Assembly: GCA_949126835.1 (NCBI GenBank)
Contig: OX421498.1
Coordinates: forward strand, 31,522,081 to 31,586,080
DNA from: Anisus vortex
Lineage: Eukaryota > Mollusca > Gastropoda > Planorbidae
Direction: 5' to 3'
Length of the DNA stretch: 64,000 nt
In this document: positions 31,791 to 44,436 of the stretch, in pieces
Position numbering within the stretch: position 1 is the stretch's first letter
Layout: every line of letters starts with the position of its first letter
Program-made: the position numbers and the translations under genes
Notes under the pieces: generated by a model
Database searches by the model: none
What the model saw: only the letters and a program-made list of their open reading frames with translations
Told to the model about the DNA's origin: nothing

Positions 31791-32123
31791 TTAACCTGCT
31801 CTATAATACTTGATTAATTACTAACACATATTAGTGATTATCATCCCTTTTTATTTGCATTTATACAAAATACAATACTTTATTACTAAACTTTCACATT
31901 TATGGGAATTATTTTGTAAATATTATCATTTGGCTGTCAAGATGAGGATCTAGCAACTGATACTATTGAATAATTATATTTTGTTTTCAGTTATAACTGA
32001 GATTTTCTTTATTTTATCTAACATATACCACTGTCGTAAAGCAAAATTGATACTTAGTAATCATACAAACTGGGTAGTTAATGTAACGTTTAAGAAATGT
32101 GCATATAATTTTTAGTCACATAA

Positions 32124-32564
32124 TCTATATATATAAAAAGACAGTGTTAAGCCCCGCGAGGATCCCCATTGGTCAATTTGAAAACACGTGTGTCACTGAC
32201 CTATCTAGGCCTAGCCCAATATACCGTTTAATAATTTTTCACATCGGACATGTGTCTTCGATAGCTCAGTGGTAAACGTAGTGGACTGCTAAACGGGCGA
32301 CCAGGGTTCGATTCTCCAGTTAGACTATTCTTTTTTTTTTTCGACAATTAATTTTTCAAACTTTTAAAAACAAAAGACATTGTAAATCTATAGGCAATAT
32401 AGATTTTGTTAAATAAAAATATTTGACTATTTTTTTTACCCTATTACAATATTTATTTACTTTCCTAAAAGTATTCAGTAAGTGTAGTTTATAAATTTGT
32501 TATCTGCACCCCAGACAATCCTTTTTTTTTTTTTCACCCGGGCAACGCCGGGCAATGTGGCTTG
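32124..32564 (+). mobile_element. Helitron-like non-autonomous element with tRNA-like segment, copy 1 (441 bp)
   Basis: It starts A|TCTATATATATAAAAAGACA and ends with the hairpin-forming CCCGGGCAACGCCGGG, then CAATGTGG and CTTG|T. A TC 5' end, a 3' hairpin about 10 nt from the end and A/T insertion without duplication are Helitron traits; the last four bases CTTG differ from the usual CTRR. In the middle is a tRNA-like unit: box A TAGCTCAGTGG (32262-32272) and box B GGTTCGATTC (32305-32314), followed by a T-run. Either a Helitron that captured a tRNA/SINE or an unusual SINE. Confidence 0.7.
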
Positions 32565-33098
32565 TATTTATATAATTTTGAACTACTTTTTAGAGTTTGG
32601 TCATTATAAAGTTGTAGAAGTAGGCCATTTTGTCTTTTATGCAAGAAAAATAAGAAACATAATATTACAAGTATTAGCGCAAATAAAGCGGGTTAATTAT
32701 CTCCCTTTAATTAAAATAAAGTTTCTAAATAATTTGATTCAATAGTGATGCCAAACAAGTTATGTTTTGTAATATAACAAATATTACTGACTATTACTGA
32801 TTAATTATCATTTTAAATATAATTCCTTCATTTTGGTTTTCGTTACAAGATAAAATTAGAGAGATACAATTAATTTACGTTAAACAGTTATATATAAACG
32901 TTTCTTGCATTAATTGTTTGTCCATTTCACCTTAAATAGTTTATCCGCTTAACATAAGCCTAATAATTACAACTGAAAAATAAAACGCTATTAAAAGTCT
33001 CTTATATTTATAAAATTAATAAAAACAAATTGGGTTTTAGAATAATTTATATTTATGTTTAATTACATTAACATTCTATCAAACTGTCAGCCCGTTTA

Positions 33099-33119
33099 CC
33101 CCCCCCCCCCCCCCCCCCC
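33099..33119 (+). repeat. Poly-C tract, 21 bp
   Basis: Uninterrupted run of 21 C. Confidence 0.99.
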
Positions 33120-33877
33120 ATAACACAATCCTCCGATTAAAATCATTTTTAATGTGTAAAATGATTATGCAGGCCTATGTATCGCATATTTTTTTTTTTA
33201 GCCTAAATAATTTTCGCTTTCTATATGTTTTTCAATTGAAGATATTAAAGTAAGTTTTAGGGCAGCCTTGAATTCAAAAGTTTTGACAGAGATGCATATA
33301 AAGAATTTATTTATAGAACACCAAAAACAATGTGTGTGAGTGTGTCTAGATCTATATTATAATAACAATAAATTAATACATTTTATAATCAAGTAATATT
33401 GACTCTGTGATTTTCAATAATTTCTATAAAAATTAAATATATTTCTAGTCTTCATAGTACAACTACACTACAAGTAAATCTTTTTTTTTTTTTGAATTAA
33501 AACATCTTTCTATAAATACAGGTCTATATCTTATTGAACTATTTATTTTTGTTATCCCTTCGTCCTAATATTACTGAGTTTTAATCTAGGTCTGAGATCA
33601 ACTAATTCTCTGCAGCTCACAACTGATGAAACCCCCCATTTTCTGAGCTTATACTAATATCTCAAAGCTGCCTTCTGGTGCATTTTATTTTTAAAAAGTT
33701 CACATGTCATTAAGTTAAAAAACTAAATAAAAAATAATAGTACTGGTATTTCTCATTGTTGTAAGAAGGAGAGAGAAGGGGGGGGGGGGGTGTAACCAGG
33801 GTGGCTACCTCCCACCCAGCATCTGGAAATGTTTTTTTACTTTATTTGTAAAAAAAAAATGTAAAGGGTCACATTGA

Positions 33878-34082
33878 TCTAAAATCAGTACATTGGATTC
33901 TGAAGGTCTCGGTTCAAATCCTGGAGAGACAAAAAAAACCCCTGTCCTTTTGCCTAAGGTTTGGAGTTTGGAGGCATCAGAATATATCTAGATTTGATGG
34001 CTACCTGGCATAAGTTAAGTAAAATAAAACTGGCCGAGCATTGTGTTGGCCATACAATCCTCTTGCAACTGCATTGTTTACT
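33878..34082 (+). repeat. tRNA-derived SINE, degenerate copy
   Basis: Box B-like GGTTCAAATCC near 33911, body GATGGCTACCTGGCATAAGT and GTGTTGGCCATACAATCCTC. Marks the end of the SINE-bearing zone before the BCL9 3'UTR. Confidence 0.7.
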
Positions 34083-34382
34083 TCGTAAAAATAATTAATG
34101 GGTCACAGTGATCTGAAAGACACATCCATGTGAGTGCCGGTAATGTAAACTATATTATATATATATATCTGCATAAGTTAAATACCTATGCATTAAAATA
34201 TCTAACAACACAGCAACATGCTATTTCAATATAATAGTAAATTTTATTTTGTCATCGAAATAGAGAGATAGATTCAGACAGAGATAGTTAAAACAAAGAA
34301 TACCAATAATAATTATAATACAAAATTAAAAAACAAAAAGAATGTAAAAAAAAAGTTTTAACCAAAATAAAGTAACATTAAT

Positions 34383-34457
34383 GTCAGGTCTTCTGATTGG
34401 CTGATTACGTAAACATGTAGTGTGTCAAGTCTTCTCATTGGCTGGTTAGGTAAACAT
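34383..34457 (+). repeat. Duplicated unit with ATTGG and GTAAACA words
   Basis: GTC(A/A)(G/A)GTCTTCT(G/C)ATTGGCTG then (A/G)TTA(C/G)GTAAACATG occurs twice about 40 bp apart. Contains inverted CCAAT and forkhead-like GTAAACA words. Confidence 0.6.
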
Positions 34458-37400
34458 GATGAAATCAGACCAGGTCTAATAAAAAAAAATAGTCTGCAGT
34501 TTTCTATTTATTTCACATACACATCAACGCAAATTAACAAAAAAATTTAACATACTGGAAAAAAAAATTTGATCAGAAAAAAAATCATGTCCATGATTCA
34601 CTTTTTTTACATGATGAGAGTAAAATTAAACAAACAGGCAAGTCAGAGAGTTTATATAGTATGTATATATATAATATGAATATAATATGTAATTATGTTC
34701 ACATGTTTTATTAAAAAAATATTTATATATAAGAAAAAAATGAAAAAAAAGTTCATCTTAATAAAACACTCCGATAAAAGTTACTAGTATATACTTCTTA
34801 CTTACAAAACATGATAGTATACATATATATATAAGCATATATAAATATACACATAATACAGAATTATTTTTAAAAAAATGTCTTCTGTACTACATGTTAC
34901 ACATTCACATCTATAATTAAGGGAGGTGGTGGTAAGGGTGAGGCGGGGAGAAATCCTTTAACTATTTCATAATATTTGAGTGTGGATCCTATTGCACACA
35001 GTCTAGAACAAACACAGACAAACTTACAGACAAATATACAGAGCAGCAGTTACAAAACTACTGGATACATATCCCCCCCCCCCAAAAAAAAAAATGAGCT
35101 CAAATGATGACCTTCTAATGCACACGATTGGGGGGGGGGAGGGGACATTAAAATATGAACTGGCTTTGTTGTCTTGTTTTGGCAAGTTTATGGGTTGATA
35201 TGTTTTCTTCTTTTTTTGGGGGAGGAGGCAGTGAAGGATGGGGGGGGGGGGGTGAGTGGTATGGGACTGGTGGGGAGCTTAGAAGTAACCATGCAATGGA
35301 AAACATGGACTCCCAGATTAAAAAACAAAAATGACAGCATGAAATAAAAATATGCCTCTCCACACAGAGACTAATACCAAAAACATTTCTATGCCTGCTT
35401 TGGTTATATACAGCAACCAAGAAAATTACAGAGACAACACGTGTCCGTTAAATCTAAATATACACTATAGTATATATATTTACACAAGTTTTATTTAGGC
35501 TGTACACATTGTGAAGAAAATGTTTTTAAGAAAGCTTTCCTTTTAACAAAACAACAACAGAAAAAGAAAACATACTTTTGGTTATAAGTCTTCACAAGAT
35601 ATGTTGCTGTATCATTTGGGACAGATTCTGTGCTATATGTATGGTTGATAATATTATGCTAGAAAAACAACAATATGGAGAGAATAACAACAACAAAGAA
35701 CACCAGAAGATGTTATTTAAACTTCTATGTTACCCTGTTTACAGTGTTACCCTTCACTTTATACATACCGGTACATACATTGAAAAACAACAAACACACA
35801 TTGAAATTGTTTATAAAAAAAAAAAAGACCAACAAAAATAAACAAGAACAAAAGCTAGTATAATTGTTATGAAAATATTTGTCTATGTTAAATACAGATT
35901 TTTGTAAGTAAAAATTTATTCTAAGAGTAGAAATAGAAATAAAAAAGAATCTTTTTGAAAGTTCAAAAGTTTCAAGTTTTTGAAAAACTGACACCTTTCT
36001 TTATATAAAAAAGGCTCCATAAACTAACTAAACAGCAAAAATAAAAATAATTTCTCAATCATGCCAATGACAGTCATATTAGGCTCAATAAAAAAAATTT
36101 TCAAACAAGAAATCGAAAATGAATAATAAAAAAAAAAGGGACGAAGAAATTAAAGACTGCCTTGAACTCTATGAAAGACTTAAATTTGCTACGAGCATTG
36201 TGTTTTACCATTTGCTAGACAGCCTTCAAGCCATTATGCGTTGTTTCTTTATTAGCATTAATTTTAACATGTGGTGTGTAAGAAAAAAAAGAAAGAAAGA
36301 AAAGAACTGCTTTGTTTCTGTAATGAACAAATCTGTCAGTATGGGAAACATTTATGTTGCTTTTATACAATGGAATTATCACATATAAGAACATAAATCC
36401 TGTACAACTGATTCATCCCGTACACTCGTACACATGATAGTATATCTCAAAACAACATAGGGTATATATATATATATATACAATAGATATGTTATTGGAA
36501 GTAAACAAAGTCATTACAATGTACAAGAAAAAAAAAAAAAAATAAAAGGAACAAAAAACCACAAAGCAATCCAAGCTGAACAGATCAGATGGTTTGGATT
36601 GAAGCAAATCTTTATATTTCTGTGCACAACCACCTCTTGGCTTGAACCCTTGCCAATCACACATGGAGTGAAATTTTGTCAAACCAACTCAAACTTCAAT
36701 ACCAGTAAACTTCATTATTTTATATAACACCTTCCCAGTAAATGTTTGTTTTATACAATTTTTTCTATTGTATTAGAAAAACTGCTCAGGCAATGTAGCA
36801 CTTGTAGTAAAAAAAACTAGTAGTGAGTATGGACACATTCTTGCATATACTTATACAGGTAATTATACTTTTAGAGGGTTAATAGGTCAAGGGCAGCTAT
36901 TCATTGCCCAATTAAATTTTGGAAGAATTCCAATTTTCAAGTGTTCCTTAAATTTGAAGTTGTTATTTTTCTTTTTCTCGTTGCCAGCTTTAGCCTAGAA
37001 ATTGTTCAAGAGAGTTTTGAGATATTTCAGGGTTGTTAATAATAAAAATAGGCTAAGATATTCCAACAAAGAAGATATCTGAAGACCACAACCAGAAAAA
37101 AAGACACTGTTTAGTTTTTGAGATAGATACTATTTCTTGTAAACTATTTTGTAGTTAACTTACAGAATCTACCTTTGTTTTTTGTACCCACTGTATAACT
37201 TCACTGAGTACAGAAGCTTTAGTTATAACTTTATCAGCGAGCAGTGATATCATGATATCAATAGAAAACAAATCACTAATAATGAATAGTGTTTCTACAC
37301 CCTCCCCCCATGTGGTCTCTCGCTAATTACAGTACTAAGTAAAGCTTCAGCATCTAGGACAAGTAGAAATGTAAGAAGAAAAAAGACTTTTGATATGTGG

Positions 37401-39039
37401 CTATGATATTTTTGAGGACGAAGGAACATTACAGAAATATTGACGTCATAATAACATCTGGACAAACTATATATTGCATGTACATGCATTGAAAATATGG
37501 GCAAACAGGATCATCGTAGACTATACAAGAAATGACATGATCGTTGACGTACGTTTCGATAGGTTAATGGTGGTGGTGTAGAAAAAACTTTCACGTAGAA
37601 TGCTCGCATGAGTTCAGTATCCCATTCATTTAGCAAGTAGATCAGTATACATCCATAGACACTGCAGTCTAAGAGAAAATAAATGCTTGCTCACACAGAC
37701 AACTACTGCCTAATGATGTCGTGGAGAAAAAGGAATAATTTTCTGTTTCCTATCCTATTTTTATGAATGCAACAATAACAGAAACTCACGATGTTTGATT
37801 TATTTTAAGAGATCTATAATGTTAAATTTGATGCCGGTTGAGACAAATGTCAAATGTCACAATGACATTCATTATCGACTTTTTTGTGCAGGTTTAACAA
37901 AGAAACACTATTCTAAACATTTAATGAGGTAACAAATGGACTATGGTTGTCTAGCTGCGGACAGGCTGGTACTGCCTTTAAGAAAGTGTCATGCTCAAAT
38001 GTAGGTAATAACACCCAACACTTCCCCATGAATCTGAAGGTGCTCCTGAGTTAACTCATGGCTAACCGAAATAGTCTAAAACTGCTACTTTTATATAAGC
38101 TACAACTACAAGTATTTGTGATTTAATTGAAGAAAAACGTTATGTCATTCATAAACTTCCAATTTAAAAAAATGGAAACTACTCTATATTTGTGAGTGTG
38201 TTTTAATTCCTAATTCAATAGCGAACAAGAAAACTTTATTTAAAATCTCCACGTCAAGAAAGTACTAGAAGATATAGCTCAAAGTTGGCAATCAATGCAA
38301 AACACAAAAAAGGAAAACTTATAGTCACTAGCATCAAAGTGTGCGATTGTTTCCTACTCAGGACCTGTCACACAGAAACATTTTATCCAGGGACAAAAAA
38401 ATTAACAGTTTGTGATGATGAGTATGTTGAGCAAATCTTTTTTCCCACTGAACAAAGTGAAATTTAAAAAAAATAAGTTTCCTCAAAAATATAAATACAT
38501 ACATAAAGTCTGAGAAAACAAAAACAACTGGCATCTCTGTAAATAATTATTATGTTGATATACTGAATTTCCTTTTTATTTTAAAGTGTCTACAATAACA
38601 ACATTACATTATATACAAAATGTAAAGCTTTTCCAATGGATTAAACAAGTGAAAAAAAAAACATTCGAGGTATCAACACATAAGCTAATGGGGCACGAGT
38701 TAAACCCAAACTCTACCCAAAAGACCCTTAAATCCATGGCATGGTGAAGCTGTACCCCCCAAAAATCCCCCCCACCCCTCCAAAATTTAAATAAAAATGA
38801 AGATAAAAATAAAGAAATATAAACAATGCGTTGTATAGCCCAACATTATCAGCACCCAGCAGTGATAAAAAAAAAAAGTGTTAAAACTGAAATGTATATA
38901 TATAAAAATAAAAGAGATGCTCACACTTATATATAGCATTGGTGAGAGAGATCCAAAGATGTGGTTTATACAGTTTTACTCACCAGCAATTGTGGAAGCC
39001 AAGGAGAGATAGAGAGAAAGAAAACTTTCTTTACTTTAA

Positions 39040-39348
39040 CCCTTCCATGACCAGGCCCATTCAAAATCTACTGTTCAAATTTACACCTATAGCCATAGCA
39101 CATACATTTCTGTACATTTAAGAACAAAGGACGTAACTTTTCACTACAATCTTGGGCAAAATGTTTTTCTTTTGGTACAAGAGTAAGACCATTTTTAAGT
39201 GCTTTATAAACCAAGGAATTGAACCAAGTAACTAAGTTATTCGTTTGTTGTTGGAAATACTTGGCAGCACCTAGTGGGTAATAATGCAAAAGGCTTCGGA
39301 TGTATGTGCTATGTATGCCAGTAATAAATTAGGCTGGTAATGGAAGGG
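39040..39348. mobile_element. piggyBac-like MITE, 309 bp, bounded by TTAA
   Basis: TTAA (39036-39039) then CCCTTCCATGACCAGGCC; the right end GGCTGGTAATGGAAGGG is followed by TTAA (39349-39352). The terminal repeats agree at about 15 of 18 positions. TTAA duplication and CCCTT termini fit the piggyBac superfamily. Confidence 0.72.
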
Positions 39349-41262
39349 TTAAATATCAGCAAATAAATGTAAAAAAAAAATATGTTCAATTCGACCCACT
39401 TTAGGTACAGCTTTACTGTTTCTGTATTCAATGTTTGTTCATGACCCAAAAGATATGGGATAAGAGCAGAGGTCAGAGGTGTAACAGAGATTTAAACACA
39501 TTTTATGGAGCCAACAAAACAGGTCAGAAGACTATACATCTAATTAGCAGCTTTAAAGGAAGAAAGTAAACAAGAAACAAATAAAAAAATAACACAAGCC
39601 ATAGTCTCATTGACAGCAGTTTAAAAAAAAAAGATTTCAACAAATGCAAGGTAAGGTAACTCAAAAATATGTTTTTCAATAAACAAACAAGAGTTATTGT
39701 TAATATAGAGTGAACGCAACCATTAGTTAAAAAAAAAAATATAAAAAAAGAAATTACCAACAAGGTCAGCTTATGTAAAGCGTTTAGTTCTTTCGCCACC
39801 ATGTACATTTCAGCTAAGGCACAATTTAATTTGTTTTAAATGAAATCAAATGTACAATTTAGGTAGGTACAAAAGAAACTACTGCTAAAAGTGTTAAGGA
39901 CATACAGCAGTCACAATTGTACTTCTTTTCTGTGCTGGCAGGACAACAACAGAGATCTTATGTACAGAAAATATATTATTATAAAAGCTAAAAATTACAT
40001 TAAAAGAAAATCGAGGTCAAAGGAAAAGAATACAAAAAGAGGGAGAGATCAAATAGTGACGATGTTTATGGAAGGATATTGTATACACACATTCAATTCA
40101 TTATGCTCTAGACTTCTTGACAAATGTTAATTATTCATAGTTTTGTTCTTTTTGCTTCAATTTAGTAGTTCTTTGTTCATTACGCGGTGAATGGGTTGGA
40201 ATATTTTCAGAACATCTCCCCCCCACACACACCTTTTCACACATCTGATCAACCCACTTAACTGGTATACTGATTCCTTATTTCAAGGCATTTTCAGTAG
40301 TTGCCAATGTTGATTTTGGAATTGTCCAAAATGATTGGCCCTGCATGCCTGGGTACACATATCTACTACAGGTAAGGAGACATTGTTTATTCCATTATAT
40401 CAACCTGTCTTGTAAACAGGATAGGTATCTCACTGGCTGACAAAAAATAATTTAATCCATTGGTCACTTAGATTATGGCAAAAGGTGGAAATAGCTATCT
40501 AGATTCACAGTAAATACTACCCAATAAAAAACCTGATTAAAAAAATGATAAAAAAATATTTCAAATTGTTGATAATTAATCTTGTTAACACATTTATAAA
40601 GTTGCGCTAAACGTAGAAATGTAATTTTTTTTTCTTACAATACCAAACCTATACTGTGTGGAATGTTACTGAAACTAAAAGTCCTGTGTTACAAAGATAT
40701 GATCAAAATTATTTAACACCTTTTTCTTAAAGAGCTCTAGGAGATATCAATATTTCAACACTAACTACACAATACAACTTTACCATTAAACAAAAATCAA
40801 ATGTTAGGACAGAGAATAAGTAATAAGCTGGTTCTTTAAAAAAACAACAACATTAAATTGTGGTTTATGACAGAGGGTTGAGTTTTTTTTTTGTTAATTA
40901 CAGATGATAAAAGCCAGATGAGAACTAATTGATAAATCTGCTGCACTGTAGGGACAGTTATCCTTGCAGGTAATAAGGAAATGCAATTGAAGAACATGAA
41001 AAAAAAATACAGCCCCAACAACTTAAATTAGCAAAGAGTTTTAAAAAACTGAGATAAGCTCATGAAAGACAATATGTAACATTGAGTTATAGAGATTAAA
41101 AAAAAAAGGTTTGACCTAATGATAATTATAGTGTTATAGAAGTTATTATGTCTTGTTGTTCATTGTGTTTTGGTATTGCTTTGTCTGGTGCTGACAACTC
41201 AAAAACATTAATTGTCCGTTCAATTTTGTGTACATTGTTATATATATTTATAAATGTGTGTC

Positions 41263-44200
41263 TCAGCTTGGTCCTGGCATCATCCCATACGGCTGGCCTG
41301 GGCCTCCCATCATGCCAGGCATCATTTGTCGTGGGTGGCCCCTAGGTGGCCCCTGTGAGTAGTAGTCCTGTTGATATCCCGGGTAAGGCATCCCGCCATA
41401 CTGTCCTGGTCCTAAAGGCATGCCGCCCATGCCCGGTGAGGGCATTCTCATTCCCCCCATCCCTGGGTGCCTCTGCATGCCCACAGAGGGCATGCCTGGC
41501 CCGTGCATGTGTCCCATGTGTCCATGTGGCGGCATCTGGCCTGACATTGAGTTGTGAGGTGACGGGACAGACATAGGATTGTGAGGAGAGGGCCCCTGCA
41601 TTGGCCCATGCGGCGAAGGGCCGGGCATGGAGCCAGACATTGGGCCGTGGGCCAGTGGTGGTCCTTGCATGTGATGAGGTGAGGAGCCCGGCATCCCGCC
41701 AGGGGGCATGGGCCCATGTATAGATGTGCCAGGCATGGGGCCATGTGTCATAAGAGGTGAAGGTCCACCTGAGGGCATAGGTCCGTGCGGAGACGAGGAT
41801 GGTATTTGGCTGTTGCCCTGCATCATCATGGCAGCGTGTGCCTGGGCCTGCGCTTGAGCTTGCTCGATAGAGGGTCCGTTATTTATGTAGCCACCCATGC
41901 CTGGTATTGGAGAAACACATTCAAGACTTCCAGATCCCATTCCTGGAGGCATGTTTCTAATGGAGCCAGGCGAGTGGCCCGGTCGCATGTTACTCATGCC
42001 CATCATTGGGTCAGGGCCGCCCATCATGGGGCCTACCATGTGTCCATTGCCGTCCATGGGTCCCATTCCCATGGAAGGGCCCATTCCGTGTGGCATGTTC
42101 ATTGAAGATGGTGGCATGTTGGGCCCACTGTTCTGCATTGCCTGGAGGTCCGGGATACTGGAGCTCCGCATCATGGACGCTGATTGGTGCATAGCAATAG
42201 TAGCCTGGTTAGCAAACTCTGGACCCATGGCAACAGCAGCCGATAGGGCGCTGGACATGGGGCCCCTGTGGCCAGTCGGTGAAGAGTTGGGAAAGTACTG
42301 CAAGGTTGAAGAAGGATTTTTTCCGTCCATGTTGTGAAGGGGTGAGGGGAACCGGGGCATGCTGTAGTCTATGTCCGTCCTTTGTTTTGCGCTTGATGGC
42401 TGCGAGGCGGGTGGATTGGCAGGAAGGTACTGGATAGTGTTATGGCCCTTTTGCTGTATCTGGACGCTGGAGTTTGAACTTGATGTGATGGGGAAAGAGG
42501 GTGACGTAACGCCACTCAGTGACGGTGGGCCCGATCCGCTCATCTGTGTATGTGAGAGGGGCGGGCTGGTGAACTGGCTACCTTTGGACATCGTTGGAGG
42601 TGTTGGCGGCATACTGGAGGATGAGTTTGGCCTGTGAGGAGGTATGGGGCCCGCAGGGTTCATACCCGCAGACATTGGCGCCGACGGCATGTTTGGCCCA
42701 GGACCCATCCCAGGGCTGGGACCTCCAGGTAAAGGCCCCATAGAAGCCATCATGCCCTGAGATTGAGTCATGTGGTGAGACATTCCGGGCCGTGGCCCTC
42801 CTCCCATCATCCCAGGGCCCATCTGCTGCCCCATGTTCCCGTGTTGCATGCTGCACGGGGGCATGTTCATGTGGGGCGAATCGGCATTCATGTTCTGCAT
42901 CTGCATGTTGACGTAGTTGTTCATTGAAGGGTGGTTCGGAACATTCACTTGAGATATGGACATGTTCTGTGCTATGTAGGTATTGTTCACACTTGGCGTG
43001 CTGGGGGCCTGGGTGCTGGTGGCGGAGTTGAGAAGGGGTGCGGCAGTAGATGATGATGTAGGCGAAGAAGTAGTGGCCGCTGAGGTGGATGATGAGCCGC
43101 TACTATTGGAGTTGTTTGAACTGCTGCCGCTACCACTGCTGGTCATCTGACCTTGAACCTGTATACTGTGGAAAGGCCCGCCCTGCATCATGTTTTGTTG
43201 CATCTGATTGGATAAGTTTTCCACGCCTTTTGCCAGATTGGCCAGGCTAGCAGACGTGATGTTGGACATTGCCGAGGAAGCTTTAGAGTTGGGCGTGTGC
43301 GGGGCACTGTTCACGCCATTGCTGAGGGATGGCGGGTCAAAGTGAGATAGTCTTATGTTGGCGCCAGCGTTGGGTGTGGTGGATGAATGAGGAGTGGCCG
43401 GCCCTTGGGGTACATGGTGGGGCGAGGGGCCTGACGTGGACACAGCAGGTGAGTTAGCCATATGGTTTGAGGTCTGGCTGGAGTTGGAGTGGGGCCCTTT
43501 ATTCGAGCCAGGGCCACTGTGGAGAGGAGAGTTTGTATGGCTGTTGTAATGTCCTCCTGGTGTGGTTGTACCTAGGGCGCCGCTTCCCATGGGTGGACCA
43601 ATAGAGTTAGATTCATCCCCTCCACTTCCTGCGACAAACGCAGAATTTAATTGTTTGGTAATGGTCAACTCCTGCCCTTCAAACTGGCTGAGGTGATAGT
43701 GGATTTTGGTAGGGGAAGGAGTCTGTTGGAGGTTTCCTTTGGTGTAAGAATCATCCATGTCATCTCCACGTTTACGTTTCTGAGCTTGTGCATAGCTGGG
43801 TGGTGGCTTGCTGCTGTTGTTGCTCCCTGACGTCGCTGTAACAGGCGGGGGGACAACTCCACCCATTGTTTCAGGGTTAAACTGTTCTGGGTTACCTGCC
43901 CTGTGCAGAATCACTTGGTTGGAGCCTTTCATTCCAGACATCATGCCATTCGGCCCCATCATATGAGATTGCCTCATGGGGCCGTGGTGTCTGGGCCCGC
44001 CGGGAGCAGGAGGGCCAGGCCCCATTACGGGCGGCATCCCCCCAGGCATGGTAGGATCGAATCCAGGGTCCATGGGCCCCTGAGGAGGCATGCCGTGGGG
44101 AGGATAGCCGTGCATCCCAGGCATAGGCTCCATGCCCATGTGGGGCGGCCTGCACATCTCAGGTGGCCCACCGTACATTCCCATTCCGTCAGGATCCATT

Positions 44201-44436
44201 CCTGGGCCCATTGGGCCATGGGGTCCATGCGGGGGCATGGGCATTCTCATGCCATTCATATTGGGTGAAGCTGGCCCCATGCCCCCGTGTTTCTGGGATA
44301 TAGATGAATAATATGATGGTGGTGGTCCAGGCTCCATTTGAGGACCTCTGTTAGCTGCCATATTATGTTGCATCCTGTGTTGTTTCTCCATGTAGTAATC
44401 TCTCTGTATTTGATACCAGTCATGTTGAGCCTGATA
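41263..44436 (-). CDS. BCL9: BCL9 exon 5 (terminal, 3174 bp)
   Basis: Acceptor TTTTTCTCCAG|TATCAG, stop TGA at 41263-41265. It opens with HD3 and continues with a low-complexity Met/Pro/Gly/Ser/Asn-rich tail. TLQYFPNSS lies near 42285-42311, and a second similar word, NTIQYLP, near 42425-42445. An Ala-Gln run (AQAQAQAQAHAA) lies near 41840. Markedly more GC-rich than the flanks. All overlapping frames on either strand are shadows. Confidence 0.96.
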   Translation of the reverse strand, partial: YQAQHDWYQIQRDYYMEKQHRMQHNMAANRGPQMEPGPPPSYYSSISQKHGGMGPASPNMNGMRMPMPPHGPHGPMGPGMDPDGMGMYGGPPEMCRPPHMGMEPMPGMHGYPPHGMPPQGPMDPGFDPTMPGGMPPVMGPGPPAPGGPRHHGPMRQSHMMGPNGMMSGMKGSNQVILHRAGNPEQFNPETMGGVVPPPVTATSGSNNSSKPPPSYAQAQKRKRGDDMDDSYTKGNLQQTPSPTKIHYHLSQFEGQELTITKQLNSAFVAGSGGDESNSIGPPMGSGALGTTTPGGHYNSHTNSPLHSGPGSNKGPHSNSSQTSNHMANSPAVSTSGPSPHHVPQGPATPHSSTTPNAGANIRLSHFDPPSLSNGVNSAPHTPNSKASSAMSNITSASLANLAKGVENLSNQMQQNMMQGGPFHSIQVQGQMTSSGSGSSSNNSNSSGSSSTSAATTSSPTSSSTAAPLLNSATSTQAPSTPSVNNTYIAQNMSISQVNVPNHPSMNNYVNMQMQNMNADSPHMNMPPCSMQHGNMGQQMGPGMMGGGPRPGMSHHMTQSQGMMASMGPLPGGPSPGMGPGPNMPSAPMSAGMNPAGPIPPHRPNSSSSMPPTPPTMSKGSQFTSPPLSHTQMSGSGPPSLSGVTSPSFPITSSSNSSVQIQQKGHNTIQYLPANPPASQPSSAKQRTDIDYSMPRFPSPLHNMDGKNPSSTLQYFPNSSPTGHRGPMSSALSAAVAMGPEFANQATIAMHQSASMMRSSSIPDLQAMQNSGPNMPPSSMNMPHGMGPSMGMGPMDGNGHMVGPMMGGPDPMMGMSNMRPGHSPGSIRNMPPGMGSGSLECVSPIPGMGGYINNGPSIEQAQAQAQAHAAMMMQGNSQIPSSSPHGPMPSGGPSPLMTHGPMPGTSIHGPMPPGGMPGSSPHHMQGPPLAHGPMSGSMPGPSPHGPMQGPSPHNPMSVPSPHNSMSGQMPPHGHMGHMHGPGMPSVGMQRHPGMGGMRMPSPGMGGMPLGPGQYGGMPYPGYQQDYYSQGPPRGHPRQMMPGMMGGPGQPYGMMPGPS

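Larger units (their letters stand above)
34090..41262 (-). other. Presumed long 3' untranslated region of BCL9
   Basis: About 7 kb downstream of the BCL9 stop has no recognisable exon and only one recognised transposon-like insertion (39040-39348). It is AT-rich with many TATATA tracts. A minus-strand AATAAA at 34243-34248 lies close to the point where SINEs reappear and is a candidate end. Inference only. Confidence 0.4.

Noticed and set aside
32250..32325. A functional tRNA gene
   Set aside because: A and B boxes are present, but the acceptor stem does not pair convincingly and the unit is embedded in a dispersed element with two other copies.
36119..36388. 89-codon open frame in the presumed BCL9 3'UTR
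   Set aside because: No similarity, low-complexity Lys-rich start and no splice or start support; expected by chance in AT-rich DNA.
41346..44268. Plus-strand and alternate-frame open frames over the large GC-rich exon
   Set aside because: Shadows of the BCL9 terminal exon, which is the only frame with conserved motifs and splice sites.
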